Positions 1 through 5,636 of a DNA stretch of 5,636 nucleotides are shown piece after piece. The translations under genes were made by a program, and so were the position numbers. A model generated the notes under the pieces. The model worked only from the letters and a program-made list of their open reading frames with translations. It had not been told where the DNA came from and made no database searches. The DNA comes from Actinobacteria bacterium ATB1 (GTDB lineage: Bacteria; Actinomycetota; Acidimicrobiia; UBA2766): the NCBI GenBank assembly GCA_021404985.1, contig QWHP01000211.1, positions 1-5,636 of the forward strand, given 5' to 3'. Numbering within the stretch: the stretch's first letter is position 1; every line of letters begins with the position of its first letter.

Positions 1-1
1 G

Positions 2-1366
2 CCGGGGTCACGTGCGCCCGACGCGGCGCCGGCCGCCGCGCCAGACCCCGCCGGCCCGCGGGTCTACGTCGAGACCTACGGCTGCCAGATGAACGTCGCG
101 GACTCGGACATGCTCGTCGGGCTGCTCGGGGACGCCGGCTTCCGCCGCGCCCGCTCGGTCGACGACGCCGACATCGTGATCGTCAACACCTGCGCGGTGC
201 GGGAGAAGGCCGAGGACCGAGTGCTGCAGCGCGCGGCCGAGCTCGGCGCGCTCAAGCGCAAGCGCGGCGGCCTGGCGATCGGCATCGTCGGGTGCATGGC
301 CGAGCACCTCAAGGACTCGCTGCTCGAGCGCGCGCCGTGGATCGACGTGGTCGCCGGACCGGACAGCTACCGCCGGATGCCGGAGCTGCTGGCCGCGGCG
401 CGCGCCGCGCCGGTGGTCGACGTCAAGCTCGACAAGGACGAGACCTACGAGGGCCTGTCCGGCGCCGAGGGCGGCGACGGCGTGTCGGGGTTCGTGACGA
501 TCCAGCGCGGCTGCGACAAGTTCTGCACGTTCTGCGTCGTGCCGTTCACGCGCGGCCGCGAGCGCGGCACCGCGCCGCGCGAGGTGCTGCGCCAGGTCCG
601 CGAGCTCGCCGAGCGCGGCTACAAGGAGGTCGTCCTCCTCGGCCAGACCGTCAACTCCTACGCGTGGGAGGACGTGACGTTCGCGCAGCTGCTCCGCTCG
701 GTCGCGCGCGTCGACGGGATCGAGCGGGTGCGGTTCACCTCGCCCTACCCGGTCGACTTCACCGACGACGTGATCGCGGCGATCGCCGAGGAGCCGAAGA
801 TCTGCGAGTACGTCCACCTGCCGGTGCAATCGGGCTCCGACGCGGTGCTCGACCGGATGCGCCGCGGGTACTCGGTCGCGGACTACCTCGCGATCGTCGG
901 CCGGCTGCGCGCGGCGATGCCGCGGATCGCGCTGTCGACCGACATCCTGTCCGGGTTCAGCGGCGAGACCGAGGCGGACCACCAGGCGACGCTGGCGCTG
1001 ATGCGCGAGGTGCGGTTCGACAGCGCGTTCATGTTCGCGTACTCCGAGCGGGACCTGACGTTCGCGGCGAAGAAGCTGGCCGACGACGTGTCGGCCGCGG
1101 ACAAGCAGCGGCGGCTGGCGGAGATCGTCGCGCTCCAGGAGTCGATCTCGGCCGAGGTGTTCGCGGCCCAGCTCGGGCGGCGCGAGCGCGTGCTCGTGCA
1201 CGGCCCGTCGCGGCGCTCGGCCGAGCAGATGATGGGCCGAACCGACGGCTTCAAGACCGTGATCCTGCCGGCGGCGCCGCCCGAGTCGCGCCCCGCCCCG
1301 GGCGCGCTGGTCGACGTCGTGATCGAGCGCGCGACGATGGCGACGCTGTTCGGCCGTCCGGCCTGA
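2..1366 (+). CDS. miaB: tRNA-2-methylthio-N6-dimethylallyladenosine synthase MiaB (5' end outside window)
   Basis: MiaB is a cytoplasmic radical-SAM methylthiotransferase that adds a methylthio group to i6A37 in tRNAs reading UNN codons. The frame is open to the left edge (454 residues seen) and has no in-frame start before the conserved VYVETYGCQMN block at about residue 20, so the ATG at 89 is internal and the true start lies upstream. About 20 Ala/Pro-rich residues precede that block. The three cysteines for the auxiliary 4Fe-4S cluster are Cys28, Cys64 (NTCAVRE) and Cys98 (GCMAEH). The radical-SAM CxxxCxxC motif is CDKFCTFC, Cys171/175/178. A C-terminal TRAM domain spans about residues 385-454. 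Two departures from the usual consensus are GFSGET at about 956-970 (normally GFPGET) and YSERDLTFA (normally YSxRxGTPA). LGQTVNSY and GPDSYRRMPELL separate it from streptomycete MiaB. RimO and MtaB are less likely given these blocks. The gene is markedly GC-richer than those to its right. Confidence 0.96.
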   Translation, partial: PGSRAPDAAPAAAPDPAGPRVYVETYGCQMNVADSDMLVGLLGDAGFRRARSVDDADIVIVNTCAVREKAEDRVLQRAAELGALKRKRGGLAIGIVGCMAEHLKDSLLERAPWIDVVAGPDSYRRMPELLAAARAAPVVDVKLDKDETYEGLSGAEGGDGVSGFVTIQRGCDKFCTFCVVPFTRGRERGTAPREVLRQVRELAERGYKEVVLLGQTVNSYAWEDVTFAQLLRSVARVDGIERVRFTSPYPVDFTDDVIAAIAEEPKICEYVHLPVQSGSDAVLDRMRRGYSVADYLAIVGRLRAAMPRIALSTDILSGFSGETEADHQATLALMREVRFDSAFMFAYSERDLTFAAKKLADDVSAADKQRRLAEIVALQESISAEVFAAQLGRRERVLVHGPSRRSAEQMMGRTDGFKTVILPAAPPESRPAPGALVDVVIERATMATLFGRPA

Positions 1367-1378
1367 ACCTCGCCTGGC

Positions 1379-1400
1379 CTGGCCGGCGCCGCGCGGTCAG
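1379..1400. terminator. Possible hairpin after miaB, weak terminator candidate
   Basis: CTGGCCG (1379-1385) can pair with CGGTCAG (1394-1400) over 7 bp, including one G-U pair, with an 8-nt GC-rich loop, starting 12 nt after the miaB stop. There is no T-run on either side, so intrinsic termination is not supported. The right arm overlaps the stop codon of the minus-strand fragment. A chance hairpin is quite possible at this GC content. Confidence 0.2.
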
Positions 1401-1496
1401 AAGTTCCGGACGAGCGTGTAGCCGCCCATCGCGATCAGCACGATCCCGAAGATCAGCCCGAACGGCGGGACGAACCCGAGGATCGCCGAGGTCGCC
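1397..1496 (-). pseudogene. 3' remnant of a membrane-protein gene, broken near 1496
   Basis: Read on the minus strand, this frame ends at a TGA (plus-strand tca at 1397-1399) and gives a final segment containing GFVPPFGLIFGIVLIAMGG followed by YTLVRNF. This is a strongly hydrophobic transmembrane-like helix with a short polar, basic tail, as at the end of a small integral membrane protein. Above about 1496 the frame stays open to a stop at 1592-1594. It loses hydrophobic character there, has no ATG or GTG start (only TTG), and runs into the antisense of the methyltransferase. I read it as the 3' end of a gene that converged on miaB and lost its front part. The codons fit the GC-extreme miaB side. 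I do not recognise the family. The alternative is a short, single-helix protein with an unusual start. Confidence 0.4.
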
Positions 1497-1506
1497 CGAG
1501 ACCTCG
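1487..1506. repeat. Perfect 7-bp inverted repeat at the composition boundary
   Basis: CGAGGTC (1487-1493) and GACCTCG (1500-1506) are exact reverse complements separated by 6 nt. The repeat lies where the minus-strand membrane-protein remnant stops making sense and before the methyltransferase leader. It has no T-run. It could be a recombination end, the fold-back point of a chimeric read, a weak hairpin, or chance. Confidence 0.4.
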
Positions 1507-1517
1507 CCTGTTGCTGA

Positions 1518-1531
1518 ACCGGGCGCCCGGT
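1518..1531. promoter_or_regulatory. 14-bp perfect palindrome upstream of the methyltransferase
   Basis: ACCGGGCGCCCGGT is its own reverse complement. It ends 26 nt before the methyltransferase ATG. In DNA it could be an operator; in RNA it could form a 5-bp stem with a GCGC loop in the leader. No convincing -35/-10 pair was found beside it: TTGCTG at 1511 has no good -10 at the right spacing. At this GC content a palindrome of only G and C plus one A-T pair could be chance. Confidence 0.25.
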
Positions 1532-1557
1532 CCCGAACTCAGGCAAGAGAGCTGCCA

Positions 1558-2244
1558 ATGCGTCTTCAGGCGAGGATTCCCGAGCCCGAGCTCATGGACG
1601 ACCGGGAGCAGGCTCGCGCCTACAGCGAGGCAGACTTCGAAGTGCCGCACACGATGTTCGTCTCGCTGTTCCGTGAGAAGGCCGGGCTGGCAGAGGTGGG
1701 AGACCCCCGGCTCGTTCTCGATCTCGGCTGTGGACCGGCGGACGTGACGACCCGATTCGCGTCCGCACACCCGACCGCAAGAGTCGTCGCGATCGACGCG
1801 TCGGAACCGATGCTCGCTCTCGGACGGACCCGGGTCTGCGATCTCGGACTCGGCGAGCGCGTCGAGCTCCTGAACGTGAGGCTGACGGAGCCGGCGGAGA
1901 AGATCGGGGACGGCCCGTACGACTGCGTCATCAGCAACAGCCTTCTGCACCACCTCCCGGACGGAGGAGTCCTCTGGGCCACAGTCACAGCCAACATCTC
2001 GTTGGGCGGCTTCGTCTTCGTGATGGACCTCATGCGTCCCGACTCGACCGAAGACGCGGCGAGATTGGTCGACGAACACGCCGGCGGAGAACCGGACGTC
2101 CTGCGAGACGACTTTCGCAACTCCCTCTGTGCTGCTTTCACTCTTGCCGAGGTTCGGTCACAGCTCTCGGAGGCAGGGCTGGCTCTTCAGGTGGAGGAGG
2201 TGTCGGACCGCCATCTCCTCGTCTGGGGTCGTGTGGATCCCTGA
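1558..2244 (+). CDS. Class I SAM-dependent methyltransferase
   Basis: This is a 228-residue soluble protein with a Rossmann methyltransferase fold. Motif I, VLDLGCGPADVT (residues 53-64), is the SAM-binding glycine loop. VVAID (76-80) ends in the acidic residue expected to bind the ribose. YDCVISNSLLHHLPD (121-135) is the motif IV region. MDLMRP and a conserved C-terminal block, EEVSDRHLLVWG (213-224), follow. From memory, this layout with an N-terminal IPEPELMDD and AYSEADFE block belongs to a widespread, uncharacterised methyltransferase group; the substrate is unknown. The ATG at 1558 keeps the IPEPELM block and has a modest Shine-Dalgarno (GAGAG at 1547-1551, 6 nt away). The ATG at 1594 is an alternative that removes the block. 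The frame stays open upstream through miaB, but that stretch is an out-of-frame shadow. The last 107 nt overlap the convergent membrane-protein gene. It uses AGA/AGG codons, unlike miaB. Confidence 0.9.
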   Translation: MRLQARIPEPELMDDREQARAYSEADFEVPHTMFVSLFREKAGLAEVGDPRLVLDLGCGPADVTTRFASAHPTARVVAIDASEPMLALGRTRVCDLGLGERVELLNVRLTEPAEKIGDGPYDCVISNSLLHHLPDGGVLWATVTANISLGGFVFVMDLMRPDSTEDAARLVDEHAGGEPDVLRDDFRNSLCAAFTLAEVRSQLSEAGLALQVEEVSDRHLLVWGRVDP

Positions 2245-3208
2245 TGCGCGGCTGCTTCTGCGCAGCCCAGCGCACCGGACGCCGGAACCAGCGGGGAAGC
2301 TCCTCGGGATCCACGATCCACGGTCGCCCGGCCAGCACGGTCGCCCGGTCGAACCAGACCACGTTCACGACACCGATGCCCACGAAGACGTACGCGACCA
2401 GGAACATGTAGAAGAGGATCGAGAGGGCGACGCCGAACGCACCGTAGACCGCCGATGCCCCTGAGATCCGCGCCGGCAGATAGACGGCGACGAAGAGCTG
2501 GACGCCGGACACGGCGAGGGCACCGAGCACTGATCCCGGGATCAGGTCGCGTATGCGGCCGGCGCGGCGAGGCATCCCCCAGGAGACGGCCAGGAGCGCG
2601 ATCACAGTCAGGGCGAGAGAACCCGTCCAACCGAGCACGGCGAAGATCGGTCCCTGGCGCTGTACCGCCGCGATCACGGCGCTGACCGTGTAGAAGCCGA
2701 AGGTGGCGGCAACGACGAGTCCGATCTGGCGGAGGATCCCGCCTCGCCTCTCGAACGCGACGTCCCAGATCGCCGCGTACGTGTAGCGCATCGCCCGAAT
2801 CACTCCGCGGGTTGCGAGCAGCAGGGCGGGGATGCCCACGACCAGGGCGGCAACCGTTCCCCGGCTTGCCTGCTCCGCCACATCGGCCGCTGCATCGGAG
2901 GGGACCCCGACCTCACTGGCATACCTGAGGATGTCGATGTTCTCCGTGGCGACGTAGCCGAGGAGTACCGCCAGGAGGAGCATGAGCGGGGCGGCGAAGA
3001 CGAAGAACCGATAGGCGAGATGTCCGGCGAGAACCGTTCCGCCGTGACCCTCGAAGCGGACTCCCACCTCCCAGGCGAGGTCGAGGGCGGGCATGGCACG
3101 GCGGAGGCGGCGCCACGTGCTGTCGAGACGCGACACGCCTGTCTCCCAGGCTCCTCGCATGCGCCGGAACGAGAATCGTCCACCCTGTCCGCGTGCCTCG
3201 CCCTCCAT
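2138..3208 (-). CDS. YihY/BrkB-family (UPF0761-like) inner membrane protein
   Basis: This is a 356-residue multi-pass membrane protein of the YihY/virulence-factor-BrkB type, whose molecular role is not settled. A basic cytoplasmic N-terminus (TWRRLRR, 31-37) precedes about six helices: roughly 62-86, 119-134, 161-182, 188-210, 222-244 and 254-285. GHLAYRFFVFAAPLMLL (62-78) matches the family's first-helix block. YGAFGVALSILFYMFLVAY (255-273) matches the last-helix block. After the last helix comes a soluble tail of about 70 residues, ending in a proline-rich stretch (PTPPPPEEPALPP, 335-347) encoded antisense to the methyltransferase 3' end. The start is uncertain. The ATG at 3208 is preferred because codons between it and the ATG at 3295 have poor GC at third positions and overlap a promoter-like sequence. 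Neither ATG has a strong Shine-Dalgarno; a GTG near 3136 with GGGAGA upstream is also possible. The gene lies 123 nt after the four-cysteine gene. Confidence 0.88.
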   Translation of the reverse strand: MEGEARGQGGRFSFRRMRGAWETGVSRLDSTWRRLRRAMPALDLAWEVGVRFEGHGGTVLAGHLAYRFFVFAAPLMLLLAVLLGYVATENIDILRYASEVGVPSDAAADVAEQASRGTVAALVVGIPALLLATRGVIRAMRYTYAAIWDVAFERRGGILRQIGLVVAATFGFYTVSAVIAAVQRQGPIFAVLGWTGSLALTVIALLAVSWGMPRRAGRIRDLIPGSVLGALAVSGVQLFVAVYLPARISGASAVYGAFGVALSILFYMFLVAYVFVGIGVVNVVWFDRATVLAGRPWIVDPEELPRWFRRPVRWAAQKQPRIRDPHDPRRGDGGPTPPPPEEPALPPRAVTEPRQE

Positions 3209-3244
3209 GGACGTCGAGCCTATGTTGCGGCCCGCCTTCCTGCG

Positions 3245-3274
3245 GTAATACGCGTCACGACTTGTCCGTACCAA
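3245..3274 (-). promoter_or_regulatory. Possible sigma70-type promoter for the YihY-like gene
   Basis: On the minus strand TTGGTA (3274-3269) and TATTAC (3250-3245) are 18 nt apart, with TATTAC about 37 nt before the ATG at 3208. The stretch is less GC-rich than its surroundings. If real, it supports the 3208 start over 3295 and means the gene need not depend on read-through from upstream. The match is only partial. Confidence 0.25.
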
Positions 3275-3331
3275 GTGAGTGCGTCGGACTGCCATGGGAA
3301 CGACAGGGAGTCACCATCTGCGGCGCGGCCT

Positions 3332-4477
3332 TCACGAGGGTTCCAGCGAGGCCAAGTTGGCCGTCAGGTTGTCTGTGTACGGAATGATGGCCGTCTTCAA
3401 CGTCTGGGTGTGCTGGGTGCGGACGATCATCCCGTTCTTGGTCGAGATCCACGTGTGGCTGACGTCCGGGCCGGACTGGCCGCCCGTGAGCGTGCGCTCC
3501 TGGAGGATGTGATATGTCTCGACCCTGGTGTTGCCCACTGTCGCCATCTCGAGTCCGACGTACTTGGTCGGGCCCGCCGACGTCGCATTGCCCGCCATCG
3601 AGTTCGAGTTGACGATCTTGCAGACGGGGTTGGAGATCACCGCACCGGGCTGCATGCCGGGGACGACGAGCTTGCTCGGAGGGTCACATGTGATGTTCGC
3701 CTCGTTCGAGGCGAGGGGCCGGGTCGCGGACACCGTGCCGCCGACGTCGGTGAGGCTGCCGTCGGCACCGGGGCAGAACGTGGTGGTCTGCGTCTGGTCT
3801 GAGAAGTACTGGAAGACCAGGTCCCAGCACCCTTTCACGCGGGTGGAAGCCTCGACGCGTGCCTTGAACTCCGAGGGATACTGACGCGTCATGAAGTCTT
3901 TGATGCTCCCCGAGGCCTTGTACGTGTACGTGCCGAATGCCGGCTGCAGGATCGCCGGCCCTCCGGGCGTGGCGCCACCACCCGTCTGGGTTGCTCCGGG
4001 GGTCGCGGAACCTTCGCTCGAGGTTCCGGTGCCGGAGGTGGTGCCGTCGGTCAGGGGAGCCCCGCCCGGAAGCGTGTCGGTGGTACCAGGCAGCGTTTCG
4101 ATGCTCTCCGGTGTGCCACCGAGGGACCCCTCGTCCTCGCTTCCTGATCCGCCCGAGCGGGTCATGAGGAAGAACACGAGACCCCCGACCACGAGAAGGC
4201 CGACGATCGTGCCCAGGACCGAGATCGCCGCGATCCGGGCTCCGTAGAACCGCTCCCTCACCCGCATTCCCGGCGGAAGAGGTACGAGCCTCCACTTCTT
4301 GGGGTCCTTCGCGTCGGGATCGAACGTCAGGGCGACCGGCTGCGTCTGGACCTCGATGTCGGGGGCCTTTTCGGCTTCGCCGGCTTCTTGGCCATTCGGG
4401 GCCTTGGGTGGCACGGGGGCTTCGAGCTCCACGGTCTCGAGCTCCTTGCCATCTCTCGACGCGGGTTTGTCCCCCAT
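3332..4477 (-). CDS. Unrecognised membrane-anchored protein with a four-cysteine outer domain
   Basis: I do not recognise a characterised family. The 381-residue product has four parts. Residues 1-80 are a charged, Pro/Glu-rich cytoplasmic part ending in basic RVRERF. One transmembrane helix follows at about 82-105 (IAAISVLGTIVGLLVVGGLV). Residues 108-175 are a Gly/Ser/Thr-rich linker. The C-terminal domain, about 176-381, is predicted outside the membrane by the positive-inside rule and looks rich in beta strands. Its only cysteines are Cys217 (GCWDL), Cys235 (FCPG), Cys264 (TCDPP) and Cys286 (VCKIV), which could form two disulfides. The block KYVGLEMATVGNTRVETYHI and the later HTWISTKNGMIVRT faintly recall periplasmic DUF3108/LolA-like beta folds, an inference only. 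Envelope sensing or binding is possible but unproven. The ATG at 4477 is chosen because AGGGGA (4490-4485) lies 7 nt upstream. A longer frame to 4639 would include the promoter region and is rejected. Confidence 0.85.
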   Translation of the reverse strand: MGDKPASRDGKELETVELEAPVPPKAPNGQEAGEAEKAPDIEVQTQPVALTFDPDAKDPKKWRLVPLPPGMRVRERFYGARIAAISVLGTIVGLLVVGGLVFFLMTRSGGSGSEDEGSLGGTPESIETLPGTTDTLPGGAPLTDGTTSGTGTSSEGSATPGATQTGGGATPGGPAILQPAFGTYTYKASGSIKDFMTRQYPSEFKARVEASTRVKGCWDLVFQYFSDQTQTTTFCPGADGSLTDVGGTVSATRPLASNEANITCDPPSKLVVPGMQPGAVISNPVCKIVNSNSMAGNATSAGPTKYVGLEMATVGNTRVETYHILQERTLTGGQSGPDVSHTWISTKNGMIVRTQHTQTLKTAIIPYTDNLTANLASLEPS

Positions 4478-4484
4478 GACCGCA

Positions 4485-4490
4485 TCCCCT
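4485..4490 (-). promoter_or_regulatory. Shine-Dalgarno site fixing the start of the four-cysteine gene
   Basis: AGGGGA on the minus strand lies 7 nt before the ATG at 4477. It is the clearest ribosome binding site in the window and decides against the in-frame ATGs at 4639 and 4630. Confidence 0.65.
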
Positions 4491-4530
4491 GAAGAACCGA
4501 GCCCTCCGGCCAGCCGGCGCGGACATCGTT

Positions 4531-4541
4531 CACAAATTGTG
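4531..4541. promoter_or_regulatory. Palindrome CACAAATTGTG at the expected transcription start, candidate operator
   Basis: The 5-bp arms CACAA and TTGTG flank one central base and touch the proposed -10 box, a usual place for a repressor to bind. The flanks are loosely symmetric (GTTCACAA against TTGTGTTAC). GTTA/TAAC motifs recur at 4541-4544, 4553-4556 and 4566-4569. No regulator gene is in the window to pair with it. Confidence 0.3.
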
Positions 4542-4569
4542 TTACATCTCGATAACAGTCGTGTGGTAA
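4541..4569 (-). promoter_or_regulatory. Probable sigma70-type promoter of the four-cysteine gene
   Basis: On the minus strand TTACCA (4569-4564, 4 of 6 to TTGACA) and TGTAAC (4546-4541, 4 of 6 to TATAAT) are separated by exactly 17 nt, in the most AT-rich stretch of the 168-nt gap between the CoA-transferase and the four-cysteine gene. Transcription would start near 4534 and leave a leader of about 57 nt with the AGGGGA site. This suggests the gene is expressed on its own rather than only by read-through. Confidence 0.45.
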
Positions 4570-4645
4570 CGATTCTTCCAGGGTCCTTGGTCCTGTTCCC
4601 AACCGCGGTGGACGGCTCAGGTCTCGCCATCACGCCCATCTCGCG

Positions 4646-5636
4646 TCAGACGACGTTGGCATCCTCGAGTGAACGGATCTCCTCCACAGTGAGGCCGAGC
4701 TCCCCGTAGACCTCCGCGTTGTGCTCGCCGAGGCGTGGTGCGCCCGACCGGACACGTCCGGGAGTCCTGGACAAGCGGGGGGTCACTGCCTGCTGGCGGA
4801 CCGGTCCGAGGACCGGATCGGGCCCCGACGTGATCGCATCGCGCTCGGCGACCTGCGGGTCGGCGAAGGTGTCGGCGATGGACGCAGCCTTGCACGCCGG
4901 GACGTCCGCAGCGACGAGGAGGTCGATCACCTCGGCGGAGGTCCGTTCGGCGCACCATTCGGCGACGATCTCGTTCATCTCGTCACCCGCCGCTGCGCGC
5001 TTCGCGAGGCAGTCGTAGCGCTCGTCGACCGGGAGGTCCGGTCTGCCCATCGCATCGCAGAGACGCGCGAAGAGTCGATCCGATGCTGCTACGACACACA
5101 CGTAGGCGCCGTCGGCGCAGAGGAAGTTGTCCAGCGGAGCTGACGTCGCGAGTCGGTTCCCGAACCGCTCCCTCACGTGTCCGTTCCGATCGAAGTCGGC
5201 CGGCACGGCCTCGAGTATCCGCAGGATCGATTCGTAGAGACTCAGGTCGAGCACTTGGCCGGATCCGGACTCGTCCCTTTCCCGCAGGCCGAGCATCACT
5301 CCGAAGGCGTTGAAGACTCCCGTCAGGTAGTCGCTCACGACGACCCCCGGTCGTTGGGGTGGGCGGTCCGGCTCCCCTGTCAGGTAGAGGAGCCCGCCGA
5401 GACCGATTCCCATGCGGTCGAGCCCGGGCCTGTCCCGGTACGGCCCGTCCTGCCCGTAGACACTGACTCGGGAGTAGACGAGGCGTGGGTTCACGGCGGC
5501 CAGGTCGTCGGGCCCCAGCCCCCAAGCCTCCATCGTTCCGGGGCGGAAGTTCTCGACCAGAACGTCGGCCGTCTTCACAAGACGGCGGAACAGGGCCTGT
5601 CCTGCCTCCACGCGCAGGTCGAGCGTCACGGATCGC
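4646..5636 (-). CDS. CaiB/BaiF-type (family III) CoA-transferase, 5' end outside window
   Basis: Family III CoA-transferases move CoA between acyl-CoA donors and carboxylic acids through an aspartyl-CoA thioester in the cytoplasm. The frame is open to the right edge (329 residues). It begins inside the conserved RSVTLDLR block, so the GTG at 5627-5629 is an internal valine and perhaps 50-70 N-terminal residues are missing. Family blocks seen are ADVLVENFRPGTMEAWGLGP and, next, RLVYSRVSVYGQDGPY. The catalytic aspartate is in VVSDYLTGVFNAFG (codon 5330-5332), aligning with the GDSxTG block of formyl-CoA transferase. QVLDLSLYES, then DPQVAERDAI and PRLGEHNAEVYGELG near the C-terminus, complete the pattern. 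Related enzymes act on carnitine, bile acids, formyl/oxalate, succinate with phenylpropanoids, and racemise 2-methylacyl-CoA (Amacr). The last uses other residues, so transfer is more likely here. The substrate cannot be read from the sequence. It lies 168 nt upstream of the four-cysteine gene in the same direction. Confidence 0.95.
   Translation of the reverse strand, partial: RSVTLDLRVEAGQALFRRLVKTADVLVENFRPGTMEAWGLGPDDLAAVNPRLVYSRVSVYGQDGPYRDRPGLDRMGIGLGGLLYLTGEPDRPPQRPGVVVSDYLTGVFNAFGVMLGLRERDESGSGQVLDLSLYESILRILEAVPADFDRNGHVRERFGNRLATSAPLDNFLCADGAYVCVVAASDRLFARLCDAMGRPDLPVDERYDCLAKRAAAGDEMNEIVAEWCAERTSAEVIDLLVAADVPACKAASIADTFADPQVAERDAITSGPDPVLGPVRQQAVTPRLSRTPGRVRSGAPRLGEHNAEVYGELGLTVEEIRSLEDANVV

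Noticed and set aside
8..1201. 397-residue open frame on the minus strand across miaB
   Set aside because: It is rich in Arg, His, Asp and Ala with no domain, as expected of the antisense of a GC-extreme gene; miaB on the plus strand has all its motifs.
292..1557. Upstream extension of the methyltransferase frame through miaB, suggesting a 650-residue fusion
   Set aside because: The stretch is an Arg/Ala/Gly-rich out-of-frame reading of miaB; recognisable protein begins only at the ATG at 1558, which has its own Shine-Dalgarno.
1453..2141. Two overlapping minus-strand frames opposite the methyltransferase
   Set aside because: No motifs or conserved-looking blocks; the plus-strand methyltransferase explains the region.
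3020..3884. Plus-strand frames opposite the YihY-like and four-cysteine genes
   Set aside because: They cross gene boundaries, lack motifs and hydrophobic pattern, and have no ribosome binding sites.
4580..4595. Direct repeat GGTCCTTGGTCCT in the gap after the CoA-transferase
   Set aside because: Only two short copies, no further units, and no T-run or stable hairpin to make it a terminator.
4478..4639. N-terminal extension of the four-cysteine protein to an ATG at 4639
   Set aside because: It would encode the promoter-like AT-rich stretch and skip the strong AGGGGA site; the added residues have no signal or domain character.
1..5636. Defence system, CRISPR array, toxin-antitoxin pair, prophage or transposon
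   Set aside because: No nuclease, repeat array, transposase, integrase or small paired genes were found on either strand.

Overview
The window is GC-rich bacterial chromosome with five clear protein genes and no sign of tRNA, rRNA, CRISPR arrays, insertion sequences or phage genes. In order they are: the tRNA-modification enzyme MiaB (plus strand, 5' end cut by the window); a class I SAM-dependent methyltransferase (plus strand); a YihY/BrkB-type multi-pass membrane protein (minus); a single-pass membrane-anchored protein with a four-cysteine outer domain (minus, unrecognised); and a CaiB/BaiF-type CoA-transferase (minus, 5' end cut by the window). The three minus-strand genes run in the same direction and converge on the methyltransferase.

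Organism. CaiB/BaiF transferases, Ser/Thr/Gly-linked membrane-anchored proteins and this base composition would suit a high-GC actinobacterium such as a member of Acidimicrobiia or Thermoleophilia, but this is inference. The MiaB does not resemble the streptomycete form. It has VNTCAVREKAEDR, GPDSYRRMPELL and LGQTVNSY blocks that I associate more with Gemmatimonadota- or Myxococcota-like lineages. The miaB segment is also more GC-extreme than the rest (50/60 G+C in 541-600 and 45/60 in 241-300, against 40/60 in 2161-2220 and 41/60 in 1741-1800), and it seems to avoid AGA/AGG arginine codons, which the methyltransferase uses.

Layout. The change in composition falls near 1490-1510. The tail of a membrane protein on the minus strand (stop at 1397-1399) loses its plausible reading there, and a perfect 7-bp inverted repeat sits at the same place. 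This looks like a recombination, insertion or assembly junction between a miaB-side block and a methyltransferase-to-CoA-transferase block, and is the most notable feature of the window.

Right of the junction, the methyltransferase and the YihY-like gene overlap tail to tail by 107 nt. The YihY-like product there gains a proline-rich tail read antisense to the conserved methyltransferase C-terminus. The four-cysteine gene has a good Shine-Dalgarno site and a plausible promoter with a small palindrome near the expected transcription start. I see no evidence that these genes form one pathway, and I do not see a convincing new multi-gene system. The best novelty candidates are the unrecognised four-cysteine protein, the overlapping tails and the junction.
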